Source: Mycobacterium sp. 1164966.3
GTDB taxonomy: Bacteria; Actinomycetota; Actinomycetes; Mycobacteriales; Mycobacteriaceae
NCBI RefSeq assembly: GCF_001665395.1
Contig: NZ_LZSG01000040.1
Location: 1 to 64,000 of the forward strand
Reading direction: 5' to 3'
Length of the DNA stretch: 64,000 bases
Each line of letters opens with the position of its first letter. Position 1 is the stretch's first letter. This document shows positions 48,965 through 57,883 of this stretch, in pieces. The position numbers were made by a program, and so were the translations under genes. Under the pieces are notes generated by a model. That model searched no databases. It saw nothing but the letters and a program-made list of their open reading frames with translations, and had not been told where the DNA came from.

Positions 48965-49900
48965 GTGTTGAAGCAGGAGATTATTCCTGGAATCTTGGCC
49001 CTGCTCGCCGCGCTGTCGGCCGCAATCGGAAGCGTGGTCCGCCAGCGGTCCGCTCATACGGTCACCGAGGGAGAAGTCGGCCACCTGACGCTGTTCAGCA
49101 TGCTGGTGCGCAATCGCCGCTGGTGGCTGGGCGGCCTCGGGGACGTAGCCAGCTACATATTCATTGCCATAGCCCTGGACTACGGCTCGGTCATGCTGGT
49201 CACCTGCCTGCAGGTGACGGTGTTGCTGTTCGCCATGCCCATCTACGCGAGAGTGACCAACCATCCCATCACCCGATCGGAGTGGGTGTGGGCGGTAATA
49301 CTTGCCGCGGCGTTGGCGCTGCTCATCAAGGTGGGAGATCCCACGGCCGGCGAGAAACGGGGCGCCGTGGGCGACTGGCTCATCGTGGCCATGGTGATGG
49401 GTCCGGCGTTGGTGCTGTGTGTGCTTGGGGCCCGCGTTCTCAAAGGCCGTCCGGCGTCGGCAGTGCTGCTGGGGGCGGTGTCGGGATCGTCGCTGGCGTT
49501 GTTCGTCGTACTTACCAAGGGCATTACGCAAGTGATTCATCACGGCGGCCACCACTTGCTGCACACCTGGGAGTTCCCTGTCTGGATCCTCGCCGGAGTC
49601 TCCGGAATGATCTTCCAGCAATCGGCCTTCCGCGCCGGCTCGCTGACCGCCTCCCTGCCGACGATCACCGTCGCAAAGCCCATAGTGGCTGTGATATTGG
49701 GTATCGCCGTCCTCAAGGAGTCGCTGCAACTCGAAAGTGGCCCAGAGTGGGCTTTGCTGATAGCGATAACTGTGCTGGTGATCGTCTCCACGGTGATGCT
49801 GGCGCGTGGTGAGGCCGCGTCCATTGCGGAGGACGAGGAACATGCCGCGCCTGTCACAGACGAACCCAACAAGGTGCCGTCAGAACCCGTGAGCGACTGA
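48965..49900 (+). CDS. DMT-superfamily (EamA-like) permease
   Basis: 311 residues with nine to ten helices (IIPGILALLAALSAAIGSVV at the N-terminus, ALLIAITVLVIVSTVML at the end) and a short acidic cytoplasmic tail. Overall topology and the GMIFQQSAFRAGSLTASLPTITVAKPIVAVILGI repeat match DMT permeases. GTG 48965 has the good site AGGAGGG. It is followed by a hairpin terminator. Substrate unknown. Confidence 0.82.
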   Translation: MLKQEIIPGILALLAALSAAIGSVVRQRSAHTVTEGEVGHLTLFSMLVRNRRWWLGGLGDVASYIFIAIALDYGSVMLVTCLQVTVLLFAMPIYARVTNHPITRSEWVWAVILAAALALLIKVGDPTAGEKRGAVGDWLIVAMVMGPALVLCVLGARVLKGRPASAVLLGAVSGSSLALFVVLTKGITQVIHHGGHHLLHTWEFPVWILAGVSGMIFQQSAFRAGSLTASLPTITVAKPIVAVILGIAVLKESLQLESGPEWALLIAITVLVIVSTVMLARGEAASIAEDEEHAAPVTDEPNKVPSEPVSD

Positions 49901-50270
49901 GGCGCGTCACCGAAACGGCCCGGTGACGGCCGCGCTGCCACGGGGTTGTCGCTTGGCCCGAACCGGGCAAGACGCGTAGTCCTACTCATCCGCAGCGGCC
50001 CGCGGGCCCGCATGCTGATTGCATGCCTTTCGCCCTTCCACGACGTCGCCGCGTGAGCTGCGGTCGTGCCGCAAGGATTTCGCAAGAGTTTCGCGAGCAG
50101 GCGGCAAGCCGGGCATCGCAATCTATCTGCGCTGGGACACGGCGGACGACTCGCCACCACCTACGCGATCCGGAAGTTGGGACCGGTAGCGGCAGGCACG
50201 GGGTCCACTTGCCCGCAGACAAACCCCCCACCGGGCCCAACCGGCTTAGACGAGTCGAAAGGAAATCACA
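49901..50270. other. 370-base gap with only a terminator hairpin
   Basis: After the hairpin at 49905-49928 I see no gene; short open frames lack family features. AAAGGAA at the 3' end serves the next GTG. Confidence 0.5.
49905..49928 (+). terminator. Hairpin terminator after DMT permease
   Basis: Perfect 8-bp arms CGTCACCG and CGGTGACG with an 8-base loop, 4 bases after the stop. No T-run follows. Confidence 0.55.
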
Positions 50271-51119
50271 GTGAGCGCCACCCGCGACAGCGTCTTGACG
50301 CTTCACAAGCCGAGCCTGCACACACCGGCCGCAGCCGAGCCTCGCGTCGCGCACCGCGGCTGCTTGACGACGGGTTCCCGCGCGCTCACGCTTCCCCGAA
50401 TCAACACCGTCGCCGAGGTAGCGCCACTTCCTATCGCGCCAACCGCCCCACGGAAGTGGTTGGGCCTGTACGCGCTCAAGCCGTGGTACACCCGTCGGCT
50501 GACACCGATCGTCAACGTCGCAGTGACGCATCAAGTTTCGCCAGATGTCTGCACCGTCACCGGGGTGGTGGCGGCGGGCGCGGCCGGGGTGGCCGTAGCA
50601 CTGGGATGGTGGCCGCTTGCGGCGCTGTTTCTCGCGCTGCGCCTGGCAGGCGCCAATCTCGACGGCGCGGTTGCCCGAGCCCGCGGGGTCAGCCGGCCGT
50701 GGGGATTTGTGGTCAACGAGATAGGTGACCGCGCATCCGACTTCCTGACCTTCGCCGGACTCGCGGTCTGGGCTGCCCGTCAGCAAGGCCCGGGCCTGCA
50801 CTTCTTGTCCTGGCCAGTGTTCATGGTGATGGCTGCCGCACTAGCCGCCACGCTGCCCACCTTCGCGTCGCTCGCCGCGGCCGGCGCGGGCGCGCAGCGG
50901 CGCAACGGCGGCCCGCTGGGCAAGACCGAGCGTTGCCTTTTCGTGCTGATAGCCACCGCATTTCCGGTTGTCCTGCCGGTGGTTTGCACGCAACTGGTGA
51001 ACGGCTCGCTCATCACCACGGTGCTGCGACTGCGGGCCGCCCGCCGTGAGCTGGCCGGGCAGCAGCCGCAACAAGACACTGTCGCCGCCGAGCCGTTGGG
51101 CGAGGTCCGCGCATCATGA
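50271..51119 (+). CDS. CDP-alcohol phosphatidyltransferase family protein
   Basis: 282 residues. A long polar N-terminus (1-70), then a polytopic membrane domain with LDGAVARARGVSRPWGFVVNEIGDRASD. The family signature is DGx2ARx8Gx3Dx3D; here the third Asp is Asn (GFVVNEIGD), and the final Asp is kept, a variation I recall in accessory YnbA-like members. It would join a CDP-lipid to an alcohol. GTG start with AAAGGAA; the plsC ATG overlaps its stop. Confidence 0.82.
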   Translation: MSATRDSVLTLHKPSLHTPAAAEPRVAHRGCLTTGSRALTLPRINTVAEVAPLPIAPTAPRKWLGLYALKPWYTRRLTPIVNVAVTHQVSPDVCTVTGVVAAGAAGVAVALGWWPLAALFLALRLAGANLDGAVARARGVSRPWGFVVNEIGDRASDFLTFAGLAVWAARQQGPGLHFLSWPVFMVMAAALAATLPTFASLAAAGAGAQRRNGGPLGKTERCLFVLIATAFPVVLPVVCTQLVNGSLITTVLRLRAARRELAGQQPQQDTVAAEPLGEVRAS

Positions 51120-51754
51120 CCGCGACCAGGATCTCCAGTGTGCTGCGGCATTGGCTGTGGCGGTCGGTGGCCGCCGTTTCGGGCGGGTTGGCCGTGACCG
51201 GGCGTTGGCGCTCAGGCGGTGGCTGTGTGGTGGTGGCCAATCACTCCTCGCACGCCGACACCGCGGCGCTGCTGGCCGCCTTACCGCCGGCTGCGCAGCC
51301 GGTGTTCGCTGCGGCGGCGGACTACTGGTTCGAGGTTCCGGTGCGCCGTTTCGTGGCGTCCACGGTGGCCGGCGTGCTCCCGGTGCGGCGCTCGGGCCGT
51401 GGCACCTACGCCGAATTGTTGGCTGCGGCGCGTCCGGCGCTGATGGCCGGACGCACCGTCGTCATCTACCCGGAGGGGACGCGCTCGAAGAACGGCAGCA
51501 TCGGTGAGTTCCGTTCCGGCGCTTTGCGATTGGCACGCGACTGCGGTGTGCCGATCGTTCCGGTCGCTGTGCTTGGCACCGCCGACGTGCTGCCCAAAGG
51601 CAGCAACTTCATCTCACCCGCCCCGATGCAGGTTCGCATCGGCGAGCCCGTCGACCCGAACACCGTCTCGGGATCGCAGTTGCGCGAACGGGTCATGGTT
51701 TTGCGTGGAGATCATCTGCCGGAGCCTTCTCATCGATACGCGCTGGCAGCGTGA
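51116..51754 (+). CDS. 1-acyl-glycerol-3-phosphate acyltransferase (PlsC-like)
   Basis: 212 residues. Motif I VANHSSHADT (NHx4D catalytic dyad), motif II region VLPVRRSGRGTYAELL, motif III VVIYPEGTRSKNGSI and motif IV VPIVPVAVLGT. It acylates lysophospholipids at the membrane. ATGA overlap with the CDP-alcohol enzyme gene shows an operon. Confidence 0.88.
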   Translation: MTATRISSVLRHWLWRSVAAVSGGLAVTGRWRSGGGCVVVANHSSHADTAALLAALPPAAQPVFAAAADYWFEVPVRRFVASTVAGVLPVRRSGRGTYAELLAAARPALMAGRTVVIYPEGTRSKNGSIGEFRSGALRLARDCGVPIVPVAVLGTADVLPKGSNFISPAPMQVRIGEPVDPNTVSGSQLRERVMVLRGDHLPEPSHRYALAA

Positions 51755-51760
51755 CAGCGG

Positions 51761-52357
51761 CTACGACCAGGCGGCGATCACTGCGGAGAGTGCGGCGGTG
51801 AAAACCACGCCAGTGATGATCAGGTAGACGCCGTAGCAGCGTCGCAACCACCGATGGAAGACGCTGGACAGCAGCCACAGCACCAATCCCACTGTCGAGA
51901 TTCGCAGGCCACGCTCTAGCAGCGTCCAGCCAGCCAGCCGCCAGAGCTCGACGCCGTGCTGACCGGCGGCGCGCGCGTACACCTTGACAGGTATCCCCGA
52001 CAGCGCCTGATGCATTATCGCGCTGGGCCCTTCGGCGAACTGGCCAAAAGCGGTCGCGGCCATCCGCCCGGTCGTCAGGGGTGCGGGCAATAGGACACCG
52101 CGAGACGTCAGATACGCATTGGTCAGCACGCCGAGCACCGAACCGGCGATCACCGCCGCGGCCAACGGCATCACGCGCCGCGGCACGGCGACGGCAAACA
52201 AGGCCAGCGCCATCTCGGCGACGATGAACCAGCTCAGCGCCTCGGCATAGCCCCAGAGAAACGCTAACGGCAGGCCGTACCGACCGGAGACCAGGCCGGC
52301 GAGCGCCGCCCAGACCCGCGATGGACGGGGACCGGATTCGCCAGGCACGTCGATCAT
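51761..52357 (-). CDS. DedA/YqaA-like small membrane protein
   Basis: 198 residues with five hydrophobic segments. The core GYAEALSWFIVAEMALALFAV, GVLTNAYLTSRGVLL and the loop GIPVKVYARAAGQHGVELWRLAGWTLLERGLRI resemble DedA/VTT (YqaA-like) proteins, whose re-entrant loop carries a G-xP-x-K-x-x-A-G pattern. These help recycle membrane lipids. ATG 52357, one base after the CdsA-like stop, so it is co-transcribed. Confidence 0.72.
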   Translation of the reverse strand: MIDVPGESGPRPSRVWAALAGLVSGRYGLPLAFLWGYAEALSWFIVAEMALALFAVAVPRRVMPLAAAVIAGSVLGVLTNAYLTSRGVLLPAPLTTGRMAATAFGQFAEGPSAIMHQALSGIPVKVYARAAGQHGVELWRLAGWTLLERGLRISTVGLVLWLLSSVFHRWLRRCYGVYLIITGVVFTAALSAVIAAWS

Positions 52358-52358
52358 T

Positions 52359-53264
52359 TCAGCCGAGGAGATACGCCAGCGGAAGGACAAGCAGGAGCGA
52401 GTCAATGCGGTCGAGCAGGCCTCCGAAACCCGGCAGCCACGATCCGGCGTCCTTGACCTGGGCTTGCCGCTTCACCATCGATTCGACGAGGTCACCCAGC
52501 ACGCCGCCGAGCCCGACCGCGATGAGCAAACCGATTGAGATGGTGCCCAGTAACGTAAGCACCAGAAACGCCCCGATGATCGCGCCGATCAACCCGCCGA
52601 CAGTCTTGTTGGGACTCAGCGGTGACAACGGGCGGCGAGCCCAGCCCAAGCTGCGCAACCCTTTTCCGCCACACCAGGCGGCGACGTCAGCGGCAGCCGC
52701 AGCGAAGCACACTAGATACGCGTCCGACCACAACACCACCAGGTGCGCCAGGGACCAGCAGATCCAGACCGATCCGAACGCGGTGAACGTCGTGCGCCGG
52801 CCACCGTGTTCGACGTCGCCGCTGATCACCGAGGGCAGTGCACACGCCAGCACGACGATCGGCGCGAGACTCAGCAGGGATGGACGCAGCCAGGCCGCAA
52901 GTGAATACAGCACCGCCAAGCCGAGCAGCAAGCCGAGGTCCACCTTGCCGAGCTTCACCAGGCGCTCGTACTCGGTCACCGCGACCACCGCGAGTGCAGC
53001 GGCTAGCACGGCAGTGGTGCCGTGGCCCAACCAGATTGGGATCCCGACAGCCGGCGCGATCATCATCCAGCTCGTCCACCGCTGAATCAATTCCCGTTTG
53101 CGCGATATCAGCACCGCAATTCCGGCGATCGCCAAAACCGCGACGGTCACCCACATGAAGAACACAGACCGGGAGAAGAGGTGGATGTGCACCGGGCCGA
53201 GGTCGACGTTGAGCGGCAGCCGCCGATCGAAGTGAAGGATCCGCAGGTAATCGTCGACGAGCAT
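52359..53264 (-). CDS. Phosphatidate cytidylyltransferase (CdsA-like)
   Basis: 301 residues with about eight helices. C-terminal CdsA signature ESMVKRQAQVKDAGSWLPGFGGLLDRIDSLLL, including S-x-x-KR-x4-KD and G-G-x-LDR-x-DS; normally PGHGG, here PGFGG. It makes CDP-diacylglycerol from phosphatidate and CTP, feeding the adjacent CDP-alcohol enzyme. A second, distinct cdsA should exist elsewhere in the genome. ATG 53264; TTG one codon upstream. Confidence 0.85.
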   Translation of the reverse strand: MLVDDYLRILHFDRRLPLNVDLGPVHIHLFSRSVFFMWVTVAVLAIAGIAVLISRKRELIQRWTSWMMIAPAVGIPIWLGHGTTAVLAAALAVVAVTEYERLVKLGKVDLGLLLGLAVLYSLAAWLRPSLLSLAPIVVLACALPSVISGDVEHGGRRTTFTAFGSVWICWSLAHLVVLWSDAYLVCFAAAAADVAAWCGGKGLRSLGWARRPLSPLSPNKTVGGLIGAIIGAFLVLTLLGTISIGLLIAVGLGGVLGDLVESMVKRQAQVKDAGSWLPGFGGLLDRIDSLLLVLPLAYLLG

Positions 53265-53339
53265 CAACGTCCCAAGACCTCCGACAAGTTGCGTCTGCTC
53301 GGCACACTAAACCATCGTGCGGCCGACGCCGCGGTGAAA

Positions 53340-53924
53340 TCAGGTATCGCGCTCCCGGTTGCCGATTGCCGGCCGGGCGTAACCCGCCGTGCACGGTCCC
53401 GGTTTGCCGTTGCACGGCGATATCACCCAGCGGCAGTTGCCTTTCAGGCTCAGGCTGGCCATCTCGGGTGACAGCTTGAAACCGAAGTACTGCCCGACGT
53501 TGTTGGTCCTGATCTCGGATGGCCGTCCATCGGAGAATGATTGTTCCTCAACGCATATCGCGTCTGTCGTCGACCCGACGCCGTCCCACCAATCGCCCAA
53601 ATTGACGTCGCCGGAGTACAGCGTTTCAGTCGGGCCATACGTGTAGAAGCTGTGCACCGGTCGCTGCAAGCGGTCGATCTGCTGCCATCGCCGGCCTTGA
53701 AACCCGACACACAACAGGACCTCGGGCTCTGCCGTACCGGATCGAGGCTTTGCAAACGTTTGCGAATCCGGGCCGGCCGCATCGCACGGGGCGCCGTCCT
53801 TCGGCTGGACAGCCGGGTCGGCGGAACCGACGGGCGCGACAAACAGCGTCGCGACTACCGTAGCGGCGAAAGTGGCCAGTGCGCGCGCGTAACCACGCCT
53901 CATGCTGCTAAACGCTAAGCCCAT
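53340..53924 (-). CDS. Secreted protein of unknown function
   Basis: 194 residues with a signal peptide (MRRGYARALATFAATVVATLFVAPVGSA, likely cleaved before DPAV). The mature part has six Cys and many Trp/Tyr (GRRWQQIDRLQRPVHSFYTYGPTE, GDVNLGDWWDG). I see no known domain. ATG 53924 follows GCAGGAC; a later ATG at 53903 would leave the signal peptide intact. Confidence 0.68.
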   Translation of the reverse strand: MGLAFSSMRRGYARALATFAATVVATLFVAPVGSADPAVQPKDGAPCDAAGPDSQTFAKPRSGTAEPEVLLCVGFQGRRWQQIDRLQRPVHSFYTYGPTETLYSGDVNLGDWWDGVGSTTDAICVEEQSFSDGRPSEIRTNNVGQYFGFKLSPEMASLSLKGNCRWVISPCNGKPGPCTAGYARPAIGNRERDT

Positions 53925-54086
53925 GCCGTCCTGCACGGGAGGGCTTTGGCCGAATCGGTGGTGCCACGCGGGACGCAAGAATTTCACATGAATTCCGCGA
54001 TGATGTGGCAAGCGTTGTGCGGCAGCGTATCTGTTGTCGGTCACGGTGATCGGCCCCGGCAGGGATGCATTCGACAGGACCGCAAA

Positions 54087-54245
54087 GTGAGCACCATGCA
54101 CAGCCTGAAGCAGATCATCGCCGGGGTTCTGCTGGCAGCCGGTGTACTGGCGGCAGGATTTGGCGCAGGCACCGGCGAACCGTCCGCCGTATACGGGACT
54201 GGAAACTGTCCCGTCGGACACTATTGCGGTCTGTTAGGGCGCTGA
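54087..54245 (+). CDS. Very short secreted peptide
   Basis: 52 residues: STMHSLKQIIAGVLLAAGVLAAGFGAGTGEP followed by NCPVGHYCGLLGR. A signal peptide with a mature tail of about 20 residues and two Cys. GTG 54087 with AGGA six bases upstream; ATG 54096 also possible. It lies just before the kinase gene. Weakly supported. Confidence 0.5.
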   Translation: MSTMHSLKQIIAGVLLAAGVLAAGFGAGTGEPSAVYGTGNCPVGHYCGLLGR

Positions 54246-54326
54246 CCGTCGGCAGGATTCACTGGCTCGCCCTGCGTCCAATACCCAATTCCGCTGTGTT
54301 GGAGAGCAATTCAGATAGGAGTCTTG

Positions 54327-56264
54327 GTGCCTGATACCTCCGATGACGGGCTTCACGGATCAGCTCCGAAATTGAAGGTCGGTCACGTGTTCGCGGGTTA
54401 CCGGATTTCGAGGGTGTTGGGCGCGGGCGAGATGGGCGCAGTGTATTTGGCTACGCACCCGCGGTTGCCGCGTGAGGAAGCGCTGAAGGTGTTGCCGGCG
54501 CATCTGACAGCCGATCCGGAGTTTCGGGGCCGTTTTGACCGCGAGGCCGAACTGGCGGCCGGGCTGTCGCATCCGCACATCGTGGGAATTCATGATCGCG
54601 GCGAAGCCGACGGCCAGTTTTGGATCTCGATGGAGTACGTCGCCGGCACAGACGCCGCACGCCTGTTGAGCGAGGACTACCCCGCCGGGATGCCGTTGAG
54701 CGAAGCGCTGCCGATTATCACCGCGATAGGCTTGGCACTCGACTATGCCCACTACCGTGGGCTTCTGCACCGAGATGTCAAGCCGGCCAACATCTTATTG
54801 ACCGATGATGACGCACAAGGGCGGCAAGTGTATCTGGCTGATTTCGGCATCGCTCGGCTCATGGACGACGCCGCAGGATTGACCGAGACAAACATAACGG
54901 TGGGAACGGTGTGGTATGCCGCCCCGGAGCAGCTGCGGGGCGAGGCGATCGACGGGCGGGCCGACCAATATGCGTTGGCGTGTACCGCCTTTCACTTGCT
55001 GACCGGGGTTCCGCCGTATGGCGATGCCAACCCGGCGGTGGTGATCAGCCGCCACGTGAATGCTCCGGTGCCTTCCCCCGGTATCTATCGGCCCGAGCTG
55101 GCCGCGCTGGACCCGGTGTTCGCCATCGCGATGGCCAAGGACCGCTCGGACCGGTTCGGCAGCTGCCGAGAATTCACCGAGCAACTCGACCGACGCCTGC
55201 ACCCCGATTTCGCGTACGCCGACCAGATTCCGTATCGCGCCAAAGCCACGAATCCCCGATTGGGCGCAGCCGCGCCCGCCGTGCCGCAACCGGAACGAAG
55301 GAGGCGGGCGCCGCGGCGCGGTCTGCTGATAGGGGCGGTGGCCGCGATGCTCATCGCAGGCGGCGTGTTCGGGGGTACAAAGCTGAGCCGCCAACACAAT
55401 CTGGCCAACCTCACTGCGCCCACCAAGATCACCGCGTCGCCCACGCCTGCGTCCAACACCGGTCCGTTCACCGGAATATACCGGGCCGATTTCGGCCGAA
55501 TCAGCAACGTGGAAGGTGAACCCGCCAAAGGTGTGGGGCCGACAACCGAAACGTGGGCATTCCGCTCGGTGTGCGGCAACGCCGGGTGCATGGCGACGGC
55601 GTCCCGTCTTGACGGGGAAACCATGCAGGTGCCGGCGATGGTGCTGGATCAGGTCGACGGAAATTGGCTGGCCGTCAGCGTGGGCTCCAGCACCTGCGGC
55701 CCACTCGAAGGCGAGGTCTGGGAGGCCTTCACACTGCGAACACGTCCGGACGGCACCTTTGTCGGCGAAGCCACTCAGACGATGACGAAGGGCTGCGCCA
55801 ACAAGCGCACGGTGACCTTCACCCGCACCGGGGATGTGGATGTCAGCACCCTTCCGAGCCCGGGCACTCTGCCGGCGCGGGTGGTGTCGCCTGCAGAAGC
55901 TCTGCACGGCCGATATCACCAATCGAGTGTCCAGCCCAACGGCTTCAAAGAGCAGAACGACTATGTCGTCGAAACGACCTGCCTGCGCGCCGGCGATCGG
56001 TGCATGAGCCTTTTCCACAGACCCCCGGCCGCTGCCATGGCGATGGTGTTCGGCGCCGGAAACTGGTTCTACGACCGCGAGTTCGACGCCCCGTGCGCAA
56101 AAGGTGGCACGACGCACGTGAGAATCGTCGTGCCGTTCCCGTTGCCGCAACCGCTCCAGGATCCGGTCGCTCTGATCACTGGGCACGGTCATGAGGAGCT
56201 GACGGGGGCAGCGGGCTGCGGTAGTACCGACGTCGACGTGAAATTCGTTCGCATCGGCGACTAG
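54327..56264 (+). CDS. PknF-type Ser/Thr protein kinase with Cys-rich ectodomain
   Basis: 645 residues. Kinase domain 15-290: Gly loop GAGEMGAVYLATHP, ATP Lys in ALKVLP, catalytic HRDVKPANIL (Asp150), DFGIARL and APEQ. A single membrane helix at about 331-352 (LLIGAVAAMLIAGGVFGG). The extracellular part (375-645) has two similar lobes, each about 120 residues with Cys pairs (FTGIYRADFG and LHGRYHQSSV). GTG 54327 with AGGAG. It senses an external signal and phosphorylates internal targets; the target is unknown. Confidence 0.92.
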   Translation: MPDTSDDGLHGSAPKLKVGHVFAGYRISRVLGAGEMGAVYLATHPRLPREEALKVLPAHLTADPEFRGRFDREAELAAGLSHPHIVGIHDRGEADGQFWISMEYVAGTDAARLLSEDYPAGMPLSEALPIITAIGLALDYAHYRGLLHRDVKPANILLTDDDAQGRQVYLADFGIARLMDDAAGLTETNITVGTVWYAAPEQLRGEAIDGRADQYALACTAFHLLTGVPPYGDANPAVVISRHVNAPVPSPGIYRPELAALDPVFAIAMAKDRSDRFGSCREFTEQLDRRLHPDFAYADQIPYRAKATNPRLGAAAPAVPQPERRRRAPRRGLLIGAVAAMLIAGGVFGGTKLSRQHNLANLTAPTKITASPTPASNTGPFTGIYRADFGRISNVEGEPAKGVGPTTETWAFRSVCGNAGCMATASRLDGETMQVPAMVLDQVDGNWLAVSVGSSTCGPLEGEVWEAFTLRTRPDGTFVGEATQTMTKGCANKRTVTFTRTGDVDVSTLPSPGTLPARVVSPAEALHGRYHQSSVQPNGFKEQNDYVVETTCLRAGDRCMSLFHRPPAAAMAMVFGAGNWFYDREFDAPCAKGGTTHVRIVVPFPLPQPLQDPVALITGHGHEELTGAAGCGSTDVDVKFVRIGD

Positions 56265-56315
56265 CGCTGACGCGGGCGTCTCACCCGAGCCCGAATCGGC
56301 GAGTCGACAGGCGGT

Positions 56316-56807
56316 ATGGTCGACGGGTCTTTGATCGGCCGGCAGTGGAAGCACATGGATCTCTCGTTGGCAGTTCCCCACAGTGAACTCGAGGCGCTGT
56401 CCCGCCGGTATGCGGCAGCGGTCGATCGCCGGGACCGCGCCGCGCTGCTTTCGGTGTTCACCCCGGACGCGACCTTGCGGGTGGAACGAGCCGGGCGTGA
56501 AGCCTCGGTAATGACCGGTCACGAAGAAATCGAGCGGGTCATCGACATCGTCTCGCGTTGGCCACGAACGGCTCACCTGGTCGCCCAAGGCCTGTTCGTC
56601 GTCGAGGGCAAGTCCGCTGTCGGCGAAGTGTATTGCACGGCAAACCATTTCGGTGGCGGTGAGACACAGCCGGGACGCAATCACGTCATGCACATCCGTT
56701 ACCTCGACCGGTATCTACTCGGCGGCGACGGGCGCTGGCGGATAGCGCAACGCACCGTCGCCGTCGATGCAACCGAGGACCGGCCGGTGGGCGAGAGGAT
56801 CCGGTGA
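56316..56807 (+). CDS. NTF2/SnoaL-like domain protein
   Basis: 163 residues of the NTF2 fold: SELEALSRRYAAAVDRRDRAALLSVFTPDATLRV, then TGHEEIERVI and IRYLDRYLLGGDGRWRIAQRTVAVD. ATG 56316; ATG 56355 would remove an unlikely N-terminus. Such domains serve as hydratases, isomerases or binding partners. It overlaps the oxidoreductase gene (GTGA), suggesting a shared substrate. Confidence 0.85.
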   Translation: MVDGSLIGRQWKHMDLSLAVPHSELEALSRRYAAAVDRRDRAALLSVFTPDATLRVERAGREASVMTGHEEIERVIDIVSRWPRTAHLVAQGLFVVEGKSAVGEVYCTANHFGGGETQPGRNHVMHIRYLDRYLLGGDGRWRIAQRTVAVDATEDRPVGERIR

Positions 56808-57736
56808 CCGCAATGCAGCTTTCGATGGGGATTCCCTCGTTTTCGGCCGAGGCGCCGCCCAACTGGGATCACCTGACGGACTGGGCGCAACTCTTGGAAG
56901 GCTGCGGCTTTGACCGCGTGTTGGTGTCGGAGCACATTGCCTTCGGAATGAACATGGATGCCTACGGAGACCCGAAAACCGGCGGAACCAAGGGCGGTCG
57001 CCAACCCACCGGGCCCGACGGTCATTGGCTGGAACCGCTGACCACGCTGACCTACCTGGCGGCCAGGACCGAACGCATCCGACTGGGAACGAACATTCTG
57101 CTGGCCGCCCTGCGCCGGGCAGCGGTACTGGCCAAAATTCTGGCCACGATGGATGTTTTGTCGGGCGGCCGGGTCGACATCGGGGTCGGTGTCGGGTGGC
57201 AGCGTGAGGAATACGACGCGGCCGGGGTCGACTTCGAAAGCCGGGGCGCTGTGCTGGACCGGACGCTCGAGGTGTGCCAGCGGCTCTGGCGGGAGAACGA
57301 GGTCAGCTACGCCTCACCTGAACTCAGCTTCGAACGCATACACCAGATGCCCAAACCTGTGCAGCCGGGTGGGGTACCCATCTGGGTGAGCGGGACCGTG
57401 AACCGGGCTGTCGCACGCCGGCTGGCCCGCTTCGGAACGGCCTGGATACCTTGGGGCGCCGCCGCGCGCGACGTCGCCGGCGGGATCGCCAGGATGCGTG
57501 CGGCGGTTGAGCGCGCCGGCGGCGACCCGCAGGGCTTCGGTGTCAGCGGCACGCTGCGGATACGGACCACCGCGGATGAACGGCCCGATCTGGCTGCCGC
57601 CGCCGCGACTGCGGCGTCATTCGCGAAGGCCGGCGTCACCGACCTCAGGATGACGCATTGGCCGCTACCTGCCGGCGACCGGGAACGTGACCTCGCCGCA
57701 CTCGTCGGAGCCGTGCGCGAGGCCACCGCCGGCTGA
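56804..57736 (+). CDS. F420-type LLM-family oxidoreductase
   Basis: 310 residues of a luciferase-like monooxygenase barrel: DWAQLLEGCGFDRVLVSEH, LGTNILLAALRRAAVLAKILATMDVLSGGRVDIGVGVGWQREEYDAAG and VQPGGVPIWVSG. The GVGWQxEEYxAxG motif is characteristic of mycobacterial F420-dependent enzymes. Likely reduces or oxidises a small substrate that the NTF2-like neighbour binds. It starts within the stop of that gene. Confidence 0.9.
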   Translation: MTAMQLSMGIPSFSAEAPPNWDHLTDWAQLLEGCGFDRVLVSEHIAFGMNMDAYGDPKTGGTKGGRQPTGPDGHWLEPLTTLTYLAARTERIRLGTNILLAALRRAAVLAKILATMDVLSGGRVDIGVGVGWQREEYDAAGVDFESRGAVLDRTLEVCQRLWRENEVSYASPELSFERIHQMPKPVQPGGVPIWVSGTVNRAVARRLARFGTAWIPWGAAARDVAGGIARMRAAVERAGGDPQGFGVSGTLRIRTTADERPDLAAAAATAASFAKAGVTDLRMTHWPLPAGDRERDLAALVGAVREATAG

Positions 57737-57806
57737 CCAGACGCGTCTGCGTCTCTCCGAACGGTGAGATCGCGCGACCAAAAGGCGAACTGTAATGTCT
57801 ACTGTT

Positions 57807-57821
57807 GATCACCTCAAAGGA
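57807..57821 (+). repeat. Copy 1 of a 15-bp direct repeat
   Basis: GATCACCTCAAAGGA, repeated exactly at 58824-58838 about 1 kb away. Copy 1 includes the ribosome site of the leader; copy 2 lies at the join in the fadD pseudogene. Confidence 0.6.
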
Positions 57822-57829
57822 GACATTCC

Positions 57830-57883
57830 ATGAAGGTTGGCCTGCGCGGTTGCGACTGCGACGGCTTGGTGGGCGCGGAGTGA
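57830..57883 (+). CDS. Candidate 17-residue leader peptide
   Basis: MKVGLRGCDCDGLVGAE, with a strong ribosome site (AAAGGAGA) and stop overlapping the next GTG (GTGA). It contains a Cys-Asp-Cys pair. A flanking AATGTCT/AGACATT inverted repeat could pair across the ribosome site. It may be a regulatory leader or the remnant of a displaced gene. Confidence 0.4.
   Translation: MKVGLRGCDCDGLVGAE

Noticed and set aside
47759..49843. 694-residue open frame on the minus strand
   Set aside because: It runs antisense to the SDR and DMT permease genes, both of which have clear motifs and starts. High-GC shadow.
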